Positions 22,828 to 35,186 of a DNA stretch of 64,000 nucleotides are shown one piece after another. Source of the stretch: Arabidopsis thaliana (taxonomy: Eukaryota; Streptophyta; Magnoliopsida; Brassicales; Brassicaceae). The position numbers were made by a program, and so were the translations under genes. The notes beneath the pieces were generated by a model. That model was given only the letters and a program-made list of their open reading frames with translations, was not told the DNA's origin and did no database searches. Within the stretch, counting starts at the first letter, position 1. Every line of letters starts with the position of its first letter. Where the stretch lies: assembly GCF_000001735.4 (NCBI RefSeq), contig NC_003074.8:15383261-15447260 (forward strand). The letters are read 5' to 3'.

Positions 22828-24439
22828 ATGGCGGATTTGATTTTGAGTTCCTCCTCTGCACAATCCTCTCTCCTTCACGTCAGACCTAATCACTATCTAC
22901 TCAATACCTCCACTGCTTCACCGATCCGAAGTGTCAGATTCCAAAATTCCAACGGTTTTCATCCTCTGGCGTTCGCATCTGGTCACCGACGACTTCCTCT
23001 CGGTGCAGTAGTTCCCTCTGACTCCACTAAGACGATCACCAGTACGATTACTGCTAACTGCGTTGATTCGGGAGTCAAAGCTGTTGAAGTCGAGCCTACG
23101 ATCGATTACGGAGGTGGTGGTGGAATTGGAGGTGATAAATTTGGCGGCGGTGGTGGAGGCGGCGATGGAAATGACGACGGAGGGGAAGACGATAAGGAGG
23201 AGAGTGACGGGAAGAAGAGCACGCCTCTGTCTATGTCGCAGAAGTTGACTCTTGGTTACGCTTTTCTCGTCGGAGGTGAGATTCATTGTAACTCTAGGGT
23301 TTATACTTGATTCTTCATTGTGAAATTGATTTAGAACTTCGGTATAAAGCTAAGATTATCCAGTTTCTTGTGTAGTAGGTGAGATTCAATTTTGTGAATG
23401 TGATGAACTTCTAGGGTTTAGGGTTTACCTGCTTCTTCATTTATACTTTGAAATTTTGAATTTGAAGATCTAACGTGATGTGTTAGGGATAGCAAAATCA
23501 TCACAGTTCTTTATCGTGGATGAGAATTTGATCAGTGTTCTTGAACTCTAATGTTCTTGGGGAATCTATATTTTGGATGATTTTATCTTGGGGGGTTTTA
23601 AGAATTGGATTAGGGATTAGAAGCACACTCATTAGTATTTGTGAGAAGAAAAAGGTTCATAGAGGGTTAATTCCTATTTGCATATTTCCTAGAGATGGAG
23701 ATGTTACTTGAATTCTGCAAAACTTGGTTTCTGGATCTGACTGTCATAGCTTTAGGTTAAACATGGAGGTTCCTTGTTCTTGTTGATGCCTTTAAGATTC
23801 TTTTTATGAGTTGATGTTACTAATGTGATTGAGATCGGAGAGTCCAGGTTAGTTCAGTCTGTATATGTGTATGCTTATTAGGTGAAGTTGAGTTCTCATT
23901 TTATTAATGGACTCACAGATATATTGAAACGTATCGAAGAACAGTGATGTTATGCTTGCCTATAAAGCGATACTCAAATGCTCATGAACTGTTAGATGGT
24001 TTTGATGTAGTTGGTGGGCTGATGGGTTATCTGAAGAGCGGTAGCCAGAAATCGTTGCTTGCAGGTGGACTGTCAGCTGCTGTTCTGCTGTATGTCTTCA
24101 GTCAGCTCCCAACAAAACCTGTTCTTGCATCAACCGTTGGTGTAGGTAAGGAAAAACAATTGTTAATAACAGAGTAGTTGTGTCCAATTTACTAGTTTCA
24201 AAAGCTGGATTCCTGAACGGCGGTGATACTAGCTTTTATTTTTGTAAGTCTGATGATGTGGCGTCTAAACATCTGCATTGTTTTGTGTTGTTAAAAAAGT
24301 GATGGCGGGTGCGTTAATGTACGTAATGGGAACCCGATACATGCGTTCGAAGAAGATATTTCCTGCTGGAGTTGTGTCGATCATGTCTTTCATTATGACC
24401 GGAGGATACATACACGGTATCATGCGCAGCCTCCACTAA
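22828..24439 (+). CDS. FAX2: FAX2-like plastid fatty-acid export protein (TMEM14 family), 240 aa
   Basis: Exons 22828-23275, 24011-24145 and 24300-24439 sum to 723 bases in frame with GT-AG introns. The first ~75 residues are Ser/Thr-rich with few acids, like a chloroplast transit peptide. A Gly-Asp-rich linker follows (runs of Gly around residues 92-112), and then the TMEM14 domain: a hydrophobic Y-A-F-L-V-G, G-G-L-M-G-Y-L-K-S-G-S, L-A-G-G-L-S-A-A-V-L-L-Y-V, and a C-terminal helix ending G-G-Y-I-H-G. TMEM14/FAX proteins of the plastid inner envelope export free fatty acids for lipid assembly outside the plastid. Assignment to FAX2 rather than another FAX rests on the acidic Gly-rich linker and on recalled chromosome context. 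No lesions are seen. Confidence 0.82.
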
Positions 24440-24743
24440 GCAGTAGCAAACACTCTCGAGTCTGTTACAAAAGTGTCTTGTCTCTGACCTTTTTCTTTCT
24501 TTATGTGTGTGTTTCACGGTGTATAAAGCAGCTTTGCTACTTTGTTTTGTCTGAACCATAAGAAAACTAGCACCAAAACGTTCTAAAGGACTTTATGGAT
24601 TTAGCTCTGTGGTCAGAATCTAAAAACTCAAATTATTCCCGAAAATCTTCAAACTCGTGGAACCAAAGTACCAAATTTAAAGAGTGAGACAAAAAAAATA
24701 TATTTAATTTTTTGATTCACGTAAAAATATAGAAAAGATTGAA
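24440..24743. other. FAX2 3' flank
   Basis: Probable 3' UTR and intergenic DNA. No gene is seen. Confidence 0.5.
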
Positions 24744-25600
24744 AAGACTTTCTCTCTCTTTTCTCTCTTAATCTTTGAGAGAGAGAAAGTCTTGTCCGAT
24801 GTTCCGATTTGGTTTCGGCAACGATCAGTTTTTTAGTGGTGTTGGTCGGCTTTCGTCTAGTGTCGTTGACTCTCTTAGCAATGTCAAATAGCTCTATTTC
24901 CATCAATTCGCTCTCGATTCGGATGGCTTAGGTATCGGCTTTTATCTGGATTTGTTTTTTCATTTTTCGTTCCTTTGTTTCTATTTAGTTTCAGTTTTCT
25001 TGTGCTTGATTGCTTTGATTAGATCCTTAGATCTGGGTGGGTAGTTCTTTGCTCCTCCTTTTCTTAAAGGGTTTATTTCGTTCTTCAAGCTTATTGGGTT
25101 TAGTCAATTAAGAACAGATTGAAGTTGCAGAGCAAAATCAGGTTCGTATCTTTGGGTTTTTTGAAGTAATTAGGATCTTTGGGGTTTTTGAAGTAATTAG
25201 GACTTAATTTATGAAGTGATGCTTTGGATTCAATTGATTTTTTGTTTTAGAGAAAAGCAAGCCTAGATTTGGTGAACTGCAAATTTCCATGGAGATTGAA
25301 AAGCTCTTGATTAAAGAAGAAGATGAAGAAAATTTTCGGAATTGCATTTTGTAAAGTCATAATCTCATCAAAATTGGTCTTCACTTGTATTTTTGGGCGA
25401 AGATTGAGATATGTCGACTGAAGAATTTTCCGGTGACTTTGGCCAGAATTGAAGGCTTTCCGACGTAACAAAGATCAGCGAGTGTTCGGAGACTCCCACA
25501 TCTTTGTCTTCCCACGTGTCTGCTAACATGTTCCCTGCTTGCCACGTGTCATATGCTGTGTAGAAGTTTTTCTTCAGCTTAAGTTCTCTTATTGGACTTT
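24744..25600 (+). mobile_element. Probable LINE 5' leader / ORF1 remnant with a hairpin
   Basis: It begins with an inverted repeat: AAGACTTTCTCTCTC (24744 on) is matched by GAGAGAGAAAGTCTT (24779-24793). The following C/T-rich leader resembles the 5' ends of Arabidopsis Ta11-type LINEs. No sustained frame follows. The assignment is by style of sequence and by the RNase H remnant downstream. Confidence 0.35.
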
Positions 25601-25719
25601 GTTTTCTTTTATTGGGTTTGCTTGTTTTAAGGTTTGTACACTATAACCTGTTACTTTGTATCTGTATAATAAATAAAATACACTTATCCAATGTATCTTC
25701 TGCATATAATGGTTTTGGA

Positions 25720-26398
25720 TTTTCTGTTTTTACCAACATGAATCATCTGCTCCCAAGTCTCTCAACAACAGTTACTCCCTTCAAGTGTTCAAAATTTGCT
25801 TTCTCGATCATTTGGAACCTTTGGAAAAATAGGAATCAACTTATATTTGAAGGAGACATAGTTCATGCTAATGATATTTATAACAAAGCAATGGATGAAG
25901 AAAGCCAATGGAGCTTTGCTCAAAAGAATGTGATGTTTCAAGAAAAGTAGCCAACGTATATGGAATTTTTGCAGCCTCCCTTGATGGGAGAAGTCAAATG
26001 TAACATTAGTAGCTTGGGTTGTCAGAAATCTGGAGGGTGATGTTCTCTTACATAGTCGCAGATCTTTTTCCCAAGTACACTCTCTCTTTCAAGTAAAATT
26101 TTGTAGTTGGCAGTAGGCTTTGGAAAGTATGAAAAGTTTGGGATTTTCTCATGTTCTTTTTGGCGCTTCAACTCCGGAAATTATCAATGCACTTAACAAA
26201 CAAAAAGATTGGCCAGCCATCATTGGTCACATTGTAGTGTTACTTATGTTCACCAAAGATCAACTACACTGGTTTATTATGAGGGAATCTCTCTCTTGTA
26301 ATCAAGGTACTATGGCAATTGCCACAAGTGTGGTTACTGATTTTAGACTCCAATCATATGTTGCCAGCAGAGCTCCTCAATGGTTGCAACAATTTTAA
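25720..26398 (+). pseudogene. RNase H-like (RVT_3) remnant of a LINE
   Basis: Broken frames encode I-I-W-N-L-W-K-N-R-N-Q-L-I-F-E-G, the stretch that joins the zf-RVT and RNase H-like domains of plant non-LTR elements. These are followed by A-L-E-S-M-K-S-L-G-F and E-I-I-N-A-L-N. At least two frame changes and several stops interrupt it. A host RNase H-like pseudogene is the alternative. Confidence 0.6.
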
Positions 26399-26399
26399 C

Positions 26400-26870
26400 G
26401 ACAATGAAAGACCTCAAACATTTCAGGTTTGACTCGGTTCTATCTAATGAAGGGAGTAGTTTGTTGACTTTTGAATTCTTACCTCCTTAAGAAGAAAGCT
26501 AAGGTCGGGTTTTTTTATTCGTATTTGTCTTGATCCATTTTTTTTTTTTTTTCCTTTTATCTTTTATTTTCATTAACTTCTAATTTTTCTCTTATCTCTT
26601 ATCTCTTGTCCTCTTCTTTCTAGTGTTTTCATTTTGTTTTTAACTACATTAAATTTTTACGTTCTTTGAGAATGTCTTAGTCATACTTTTCATCTCGGTT
26701 TGGGTTTTTACATGGGTCACCTAATTTTTTTAGGTGATTTATTATCTCTTCTTTTCTTTGATCTCTATTGTCCTTTTCACTCTTTCTCCTCTAATAAATA
26801 CTTCGTTCAGAGTTTATAAACGACTTTACACGCACAACTTCTACACTCTGCTTCCCTTTACTCTTCTTTA
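26400..26870. other. Intergenic, T-rich, no gene seen
   Basis: C/T-rich DNA, probably the leader of the LINE ORF1 that follows. A run of T lies at about 26540. Confidence 0.4.
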
Positions 26871-26871
26871 A

Positions 26872-27110
26872 TGGACGATGATCTTTGGGACGAATAGTAA
26901 AACATGGACCTGGGAAGGAATGATCCTAAGTTATTCATTCCTTATATTGCATATGATGAAGCTGTGTCTCGCAATCGATTGAGTTTAATTGCTAGACCTT
27001 TGAATCCAACAGCTCAGAACCTCTTCTCTGTCGTCTCTGTGTTGCCAAGAAGTAGGGGACTTACTTCCAGAGTGCATGGGCGTGTACTTGATAATACATA
27101 TGTTCAATTC
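26872..27110 (+). pseudogene. LINE ORF1 (DUF4283) remnant, left half, split by the LTR array
   Basis: The frame at 26904-27110 encodes the start of a DUF4283 protein: L-S-L-I-A-R-P-L-N-P, then L-T-S-R-V-H-G-R-V-L-D. This is the N-terminal domain of Arabidopsis LINE ORF1 proteins. It stops abruptly at the LTR boundary, and matching downstream sequence resumes at about 36813. A short ATG frame at 26872 ends at once in a stop. Confidence 0.75.
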
Positions 27111-27433
27111 TATTAGAGGCAACAAAGAAGCCCAACAATTAGCCTCATAAGAAGCCCATTATCTTATGTTATTAGGGTTGTCTAGTATCTTAGATTCATA
27201 TATATATGCTACTATGAGAATCAATGTAAGCAACTTTGAGAGTTGGAAAGAACTCTCCTTCTTCACCATTTTATGAAATCAAATCTAAAGTGTTATTGTT
27301 CTTGGTGACAAACCTAAATCTTCTTCATTTCTATTCTTTACATTTCAATAAAGCTCATTGAGCTATTGTATTTTCCAATATTAGATTTCTATGTCAATAA
27401 GCTCATTTGAGCATAAGTTCTAAAATGTCAACA
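27111..27433 (+). repeat. LTR copy A of the array
   Basis: It contains a TATATATATG promoter-like run and AATAAA near the end, followed by the primer site at 27434-27446. Its left edge abuts the LINE ORF1 remnant. Confidence 0.8.
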
Positions 27434-28573
27434 TGGTATCAGAGCCACCATTGGCCCAACAAGAAAATTTCCACAAAAATGGTTTCCACTTTTGTGGCCC
27501 GTACAAGTGGCATGTCTCGTAGTATTTCTGAGATGTTGGGCTTGGGCTGTTTTCCGTTGGACCGTTTCCCACCCACATCTCGAAAAGGTCCATTAGAATG
27601 TCCCACATCGCTTGGGATTAAGATCTTTGGGCATTATAGAAAGGATGTGGCAATCCTTAACTCTTGAGCTAGCTTTTGGGTTAAGTTATGCCACATTCCT
27701 AATATGGTATTAAAGCATAAGTTAAGAAATGTCAACATGGTATCGGAGCCAAACAGTTCATCGACTTTTTTTTATTCTCTCTAGCTTCTAGCCTCCGCTC
27801 ATACCGCAATATTGAAACGATGAGCTTTGTGCCTTCTCTGAAAAAGCGATGGTGAGCGTGAGGTTTCACATCTTAGGAGTCAGATTTTCAGAGACAAGGG
27901 AATCAACTTGGAAAATCTTCAAAGAGCTCGAGACATAACCAAACTATGGTATTCAAGGTACCGTTTCTCTCTATTCTATATGGGACAGAACGTGGAGTAT
28001 TTGTCATAGCTTGAGAAGGATAGCTGCTGGTTTAGATCTATAGGTTTGGAAAATATGAAGCAAGATTGCAATCAGATTGTCTCAGGTTTGATAATGATGG
28101 GTTTATGGCTGCAAACTTCTGGTTTTGCTGAACGCACTTTAAGTGTTCGATGAAATGCCAAATAGAAAGGCTGGAGGTGATTTGCAAATTGTCGTTGGCT
28201 ATTGGATGGGAAATAGATAGCAATTAGGATTTAAGTTATTGTGGGAAGATAATTATTCATCATCATGAGGCAAATTAGAGGAGTTAAGTGGGTAAAGAAG
28301 CCCGTATTTTTGGGTTAAGTGGTCATAAATACTTTTGAAAGAGATTGACTAAGGTCTCCAAGAACAAAGATACCTTTGAGTGAGCAAAGCAATTCTCTCC
28401 AACTATAGGCCTTAATAGATCTCACACTCATGTTTGTTCTCCTTGGTGAATAAAACCATCCATCCACATCACAATGATCTTGCTTCAGCAATGCATCCTC
28501 ACACCAAATTCATCTTTATTTGAGGTTCAAACTTGTCATGTTGCTTTCACACCACGCCAAGTTTGCGGGAGAG

Positions 28574-28903
28574 TATTAGAGGCCACAAACAAATCCAACA
28601 ATTAGCCTCATAAGAAGCCCATTATCTTATGTCATTAGGCTTGTCTAGTATCTTAGATTATATATATATATATATATGCTACTATGAGAATCAATGTAAG
28701 CAACTTTGAGAGTTGGAAACAACTCTCCTTCTTCACCATTTTATGAAATCAAATCTAAAGTATTATTGTTCTTGGTGACAAACCTAAAGCTTCTTCATTT
28801 CTATTCTTTACATTTCAATAAAGCTCATTGAGCTATTGTATTTTCCAATATTAGATTTCTATGTCAATTAGCTTATTTGAGCATAAGTTTAGAAATGTCA
28901 ACA
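28574..28903 (+). repeat. LTR copy B of the array
   Basis: Near-identical to copy A. The primer-like site follows at 28904, and a purine tract (GCGGGAGAG) precedes it. Confidence 0.8.
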
Positions 28904-29935
28904 TGGTATCAAAGCCATCGTTGGCGCAACAAAAAAATTTCCACAAAAATGGTTTTCCACTTTGTGACCCATACAAGTGGCATGTCTCGTTGTAATTTCG
29001 ATATGTTGGGCTTGGGCTGCTTCCCGTTAGACCATTTCCCACCCATATCTCGGAAAGGTCAATTAGAATGTCCCACATCGCTTGGAATTAAGATCTTTGG
29101 GCATTATATAAAGGATGTGGCAATCCTTAACTCTTGAGCTAGCTTTTGGGTTAAGTTATGCCACATTCCTAATATGGTATCAAAGCATAAGTTAAGAAAT
29201 GTCAACATGGTATCAGAGCCAAACAGTTCATCAGTTTTTTTATTCTCTCGAGCTTCTAGCCTTCTCTCATACCACAATATTGAAACGATGAGCTTTGTGT
29301 CTTCTCTGATAAAGCGGCGGTAAACGTGAGGTTTAACATCTAAGGAGTCAGATTTTCAGAGACAATGGAATCAGCTTAGAAAATCTTCAAAGAGCTCGAG
29401 ACATAACCTAACCATGGTATTCAAGGTACCGTTTCTCTCTATTCTATTTGGGACAGAACGTGGAGTATTTGTCATAGGTTGAGAAGGATAGCTGCTGGTT
29501 TAGATCTATAGGTGTGGAACATATGAAGCTAGATTGCAATCAAATTGTCTCGGGTTTGATAATGATGGGTTTATGGCTGCAAACTTCTAATTTTGCTGAA
29601 ATGCCAAATAGAAAGGCTTAAGGTTATTTGCAAATTATCATTGGCTATTGGATGGGAAGTAGATAGCAAATAGGATTTAAGTTATTGTGGGAAGATAATT
29701 ATTCGTCGTCATGAGGCAAATTAGAGGAGTTAAGTGGATAAAGAAGCCCAGATTTTTGGGTAAAGAGGTCAGAAATACTTTTGAGAGAAATTGACTAAGG
29801 TCTCCAAGAACAAAGATACCTCTGATTGAGCAAAGCAATACTCTCCAACTATAGGCCTTAATAGATCTCACACTCATGTTTGTTCTCCTTGGTGAATAGA
29901 ACCATCCATCCACATCACAATGATCTTGCTTCAAC

Positions 29936-32900
29936 TAGGCCTGGGCATAATAACCGGACCTAATACCCAAATCGATACCCGAACCGAAAAAGCTGGGTTG
30001 GGGCGGGTTAGGGTAAGGGGATATTACCTCATTGGGTTTGGTTTTGGTTAATCCGTGGGTTCGGGTTCGGGTAGGGTATTACCCATTACCCATTCCGGGT
30101 ACCCATACACCCGATTCTTGTGCTTATAACCTATACACCTATACACCACTAATTACCTTTTGTGCTTATAAATCCCTTGAATATCGGCTTCTCTTCTTAA
30201 ATTCTCTTTGAACCATATTCTATCAAACTGGAAACCCTTGTCGAAACACTCTCGGCGACCTCACCGTCACCGACGTTCCCGTTATACCCACCACAGACAG
30301 CTCAATCGCGAAATCATTCTGAGGTAAGTACGTTCATGCAATTTCAATTCTAGGTTTCGATTATTGATCTCAATCTCTGATTAGTTTCAAACTTTCAAGT
30401 TTCAAGTTTCAATTCTCGATTTCTCAGTTCCTAGTTCGGATTGTTGTTTGCTTGTTTCAATTCAATTCTCGATTTCTCAGTTCCTAGCTCCGATTGTTGT
30501 TTATGTAGATGACGTCAAATGAAACTCTACCTCCAGATGATTTTGATGATGTTGAATTAAGTGGAAATGACGATGATGATGTTGTTCAACATACTCCTAC
30601 TTCTGGAAATAAGAGGAAGCGTAAAGAGAAGGAAACAAGAGATGAAGGTGATGGAGGTAATAGTTCAAAGAAAAAGAAGACAAGTAGTCGATCCTATGTT
30701 TGGGATCACTTCAGCAGAAAGAAAGGTAATCCAAACAAGTGCAATTGTCATTACGGTGGGAAAGAGTTGTCTTGTCCTTCCAAGTCTGGTACCTCTACTT
30801 TGAAAAAATATTTAGAATTGTCCTGCAAAGCACTCAAGGCATGGAAAAGTACTAATACAGACCAAACTCAAACTGTTATTGGTCGTGATGGTGGTGATGG
30901 TAGTCTTACCATGTACAAGGTCTCTGAATTAGTCATTAGAGAAGCTTCTATTGAGATGCTGATTTTAGGCGAATTACCATTATCTTTCATAGAGAGTGTG
31001 GCTTGGAGACATTTCTGTTCTAAAGCTAAATTGTATAAGCCTGTTTCTAGGAGAACAACTACAAGAGAAATTGTGATGCTTTATGTCAAGAAGAAAGTGG
31101 CTATGAAGAAGATTCTAGGGAAGAGCCAGCAGAGGATGTCACTGACTACAGACATTTGGGTTTCAAACAATACTGGAGAGAGTTATATGGTAATAACAGC
31201 TCATTTTGTTGATGTTGATTGGAAGTTAAAGAAGATGATAATCAGATTCAAGCATGTTACTGATCATAAGGGTGGAACTATTTGCAAGGTTCTTCTGGAA
31301 TGTTTGGCTGAGTGGGATATAAGGAGAATCTTTTGTACCACAGTGGATAATGCTACAGCTAACAACACTGCATTGACTAAATTCAAGAAAACGATGAAGC
31401 TGATTGGGGATGATGCATTGGTACTGAAAGGGGAATATATGCACATGCGGTGTGCTGCTCCCATCCTGAATTTAGTTGTAAAGGAAGGCTTGACTGAAGT
31501 GGATGCAAGTGTGACTAGTATTCGCAATGGGATTCAGTTTGTGAGGTCTTCAACAAATAGACTCAAATCATTTGATTTGCGTTGTGATGCTGGAAAGATT
31601 AGTGAGGTAGCTTGCCTTTAGATGTGAAGACATGATGGAACTCTACTTATCTCATGCTTGAACAAGCTGTGAAGTTTAGGATTGCTTTTGAGAAAATGGA
31701 GGCTGAAGATAAACCATATAATGACTATTTTCTGGAAAAGGTGGATGGAGAAAAAAAGATTGGACCGCCTATGTCAAGTGATTGGGATGCAGCTGAGAGG
31801 TTAATTCAAATCCTTGCTATATTTTACAAGTCGACATTGGTGCTTTCAGGTTCAACTTATGTTACTTCTCATAAGATGTACAATGAGATAATCAACATGG
31901 CTAGAAACCTAACTACCTTAAACACATACACTTTTTCTGATGAGCAACTAAAGAAGAAAGCAATAGCAATGTTAGGAAAGCTGAAGAAATATTGGGATCC
32001 GTTTGGTGAAGGAGTAGAAATGAATAGGTTGGTGATGGTTGCTACTGTTTTTGACCCTAGAAAGAAGATGAAATTTGTTGAGCTTGCTTTGGAAAGATGT
32101 ATGGTTTAGGTAGTGTGGAGGTTTTTCTTCTTTCTGATTCAGTGATTCAAATCTTGAAGGATTTGTATGATGAGTATAACAAGGCAAATTTGTTGAGAAA
32201 AAATGGAGGCAGCGATTCAATGTCATCTTCTCAGTCACAAGGATCATGGTCTCAGTCTCAAGAGCAAGATAGAAGTGGAGCTTATGAGAGAACAGTCAAC
32301 AAAACTGGTATTCAATTAGAAGATATGGAGAACTTATTTGATGAGATTGTGAAAGAAACAGGTATTCATAAATCATCTAATGAGTTGGATTTGTATTTGA
32401 ATGAGGCTGTCGAGACTCCACATCTTCTAAAGGGAATAGAATATGATGTGTTAGATTGGTGGAAGCTCAATAGTGGGAAGTTTCCAGTTCTATCGCTAAT
32501 AGCTAAGGATATATTCGCTATGCAAGTATTGTCGGTGGCATCAGAATCTGCATTTAGCACTAGTGGTAGAGTGTTAGATCCATTTAGAAGCTGCTTAACA
32601 CATTACATGATAGAAGTCTTGATGTGCACAAAGCAATGGTTAAAGTCTGAGATCAGTATCAATGAAAAAGGAGTGTCAACCATTCATGAATTGCTTGCAG
32701 ATAAAGTGGAGGAAGATGAGCTTATGAGAGGTAATCTATTCCCTTTAAAGTCTCTTTAAATTCTGGTTTACCAATTATAGCTTACAAGTTTGCTTATAGT
32801 CCGTGTTTCTTAAATTGTTCATGTGATTTAGAGTTTGAACCTGAATTCCACATCCATGGTTTTGAGTAGGCCGAGTTATCGTTTCAGCCTTCAGGAGACA

Positions 32901-33380
32901 AAAATGCAAAACAAAGTCATCACCTCATGTCCTCATCAACTATCGTTTAGACTTTAAACTTCTACTTCTATGTTTTTCATTTTCGGATTGTTGTTTTGCT
33001 TTTCAAGTACTCTTGTTTGAGATTTGAGAACTTCTATTTGTCATATTTGTGTTCTTGTTTGTGGGTTGCCAATTAGGCTTGGATTTGGATGCTAATTTTG
33101 TTTCTCCTCATTTGTTACACATGATTAGAATATCGGTTTTTCGGGTTTATGGGTAACTTTTACCCAATAATACCTGAACCGAAGAAAACCCGGTTTTTTT
33201 GGGGTATTTACCGGTTCTTATATTGATTACCCAAACTGATCCGAACCCGGGTGTACCCGAACCGGACCGAACCCAAAAATTTCAGTTTACCCTATTGGGT
33301 AATAATTTCATTACCCATTCAACCCAAACCCGAACGGGTTTTACCCGAACCCGAACGGGTTACCCATATGCCCAGGCCTA
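29936..33380 (+). mobile_element. hAT transposon, 3445 bp, with 8-bp target duplication
   Basis: The terminal inverted repeat TAGGCCTGGGCATA pairs with TATGCCCAGGCCTA at the right end. The 8-bp target duplication GCTTCAAC lies at 29928-29935 and 33381-33388. Subterminal zones are rich in CCCGAACC/GGGTTCGGGT words, as in Arabidopsis hAT elements. The element carries one transposase gene and sits inside an internal region of the LTR array, so it arrived later than that copy. Confidence 0.95.
30509..32759 (+). pseudogene. hAT transposase (RICESLEEPER/DAYSLEEPER-like), degraded
   Basis: The N-terminus is acidic, then Lys/Arg-rich (K-R-K-R-K-E-K). A BED zinc finger follows near residues 65-105, but its second Cys pair is spoiled (C-H-Y-G-G where Y-C-G is usual) and the finger His reads Tyr. 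The RNase H-like core has T-T-D-I-W (first catalytic Asp) and T-V-D-N-A (second). The C-terminal dimerisation domain is clear at 32390-32640: D-V-L-D-W-W, then S-V-A-S-E-S-A-F-S-T. The frame breaks near 31600 (a shift plus a nearby stop) and again near 32100, so at least three lesions prevent a full protein. Confidence 0.88.
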
Positions 33381-33472
33381 GCTTCAACGATGCATCCTCA
33401 CACCAAAGCCATCTTTATTTGAGGTTCAAACTTGTTATGTTGCTTTTACACCACGTCAAGTTTGCGGGAGAG

Positions 33473-33799
33473 TATTAGATGCCACAAACAAGCCCAACGA
33501 TTAGCCTCATTAGAAGCCCATTATCGTATGTCATTAGGATTGTCTAGTATCTTAGAATCATATATATATATATGCTACTATGAGAATCAATGTAAGCAAC
33601 TTTGAGAGTTGGAAACAACTCTCCTTCTTCACCATTTTATGAAATCAAATCTAAAGTGTTATAGTTCTTGGTGACAAACCTAAATCTTCTACATTTCTAT
33701 TCTTTACATTTCAATAAAGCTCATTGAGCTATTGTATTTTCCAATATTAGATTTCTTTGTCTATAAGCTCATTTGAGCATCAGTTTAGAAATGTCAACA
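33473..33799 (+). repeat. LTR copy C of the array
   Basis: The LTR is preceded by GCGGGAGAG and followed by TGGTATCAGAGCC at 33800. Confidence 0.8.
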
Positions 33800-34818
33800 T
33801 GGTATCAGAGCCACCGCTGTCCCAACAAGAAAATTCCCACAAATATGGTTTTCAACCTTGTGGCCCATACAAGTGGCATGTCTCGTTGTATTTCCGAGAT
33901 ATTGGATTTGAGCTGTTTCCCATTGGACCGTTTCCCACCCACATCTAGAAAATATCCGCTAGAAATTCCCACATCGCTTATCTTTGGGTATTATGTAAAG
34001 GATGTGGCAATCCTTAACTTTTGAGCTAACTTTTGGGTTAAGTTATGCCACATTCCTAATATGGTATCAAAGCATAAGTTAAGAAATGTCAACATGGTAT
34101 CGGAGCCAAACAGTTCATTGGTTTTTTTATTTTTCACTAGCTTCTAGCCTCCGCTCATACCGTAATATTGAAACGAGGGGCTTTGTGCCTTCTCTGATAA
34201 AGCGACGGTGAGCGTGAGGTTCACATCTAAGGACTCAGATTTTCAGAGACAAGGGAATCAACTTTGAAGATCTTCAAAGAATTTCAGACATAACCAAACC
34301 ATGGTATTCAAGGTACTGTTTCTCTCTATTCTATTTGGGACTGAATGTTGAGTATTTGTCATAACTTGAGAAGGATAGCTGCTGGTTTAAATCTATAGGT
34401 TTGGAACATATGAAGCTAGAATGCAATCAGATTGTCTCGGGTTTGATAATGATGGGTTTATGGCTGCAAACTTCTGGTTTTGCTGAACGTACTCCCAGTG
34501 CTCGATGAAATGCTAAATAGAAAGGCTGGAGGTTATTTGCAAATTGTCGTTGGCTATTGGATGGGAAGTAGAAAGCAATTTGACTTTAAGTTATTGTGGG
34601 AAGATAATTCTTTGTGCACTTGGAGTGAGCAAAGCAATACTCTCCAACTATAGGCCTTAATAGATCTCACACTCATGTTTGTTCTCCTTGGTGAATAGAA
34701 CCATCCATCCACATCACAATGATCTTGCTTCAACGATGCATCCTCTCACCAAAGACATCTTTATTTGAGGTTCAAACTTGTTATGTTGCTTTTACACCAC
34801 GTCAAGTTTGCGGGAGAG

Positions 34819-34902
34819 TATTAGATGCCACAAACAAGCCCAACGATTAGCCTCATTAGAAGCCCATTATCGTATGTCATTAGGATTGTCTAGTATCTTA
34901 GA

Positions 34903-34968
<66 letters not shown>

Positions 34969-35186
34969 ATGAGAATCAATGTAAGCAACTTTGAGAGTTG
35001 GAAAGAACTCTCCTTCTTCACCATTTTATGAAATCAAATCTAAAGTGTTATAGTTCTTGGTGAAAACCTAATGTTTCTTCATTTCTATTTTAACATTTCA
35101 ATAAAGCTCATCGAGCTATTGTATTTTCTAATATCTGATTTCTATGTCAATAAGCTCATTTGAGCATAAATTTTGAAATGTCAACA
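34819..35186 (+). repeat. LTR copy D, with an expanded TA tract
   Basis: Same LTR, lengthened by a TA run at about 34906-34961 where the other copies have only 8-16 bases of TATA. The primer site after it has drifted. Confidence 0.8.

Noticed and set aside
27407-27667. Repeated ~86-residue frame (also at 28877 and 33773) as a conserved small protein
   Set aside because: The frame recurs only because the non-coding LTR element is repeated; stops and length differ between copies and there is no protein family signal.
34778-34972. Frame ending in an Ile-Tyr run
   Set aside because: It is the translation of a (TA)n microsatellite.
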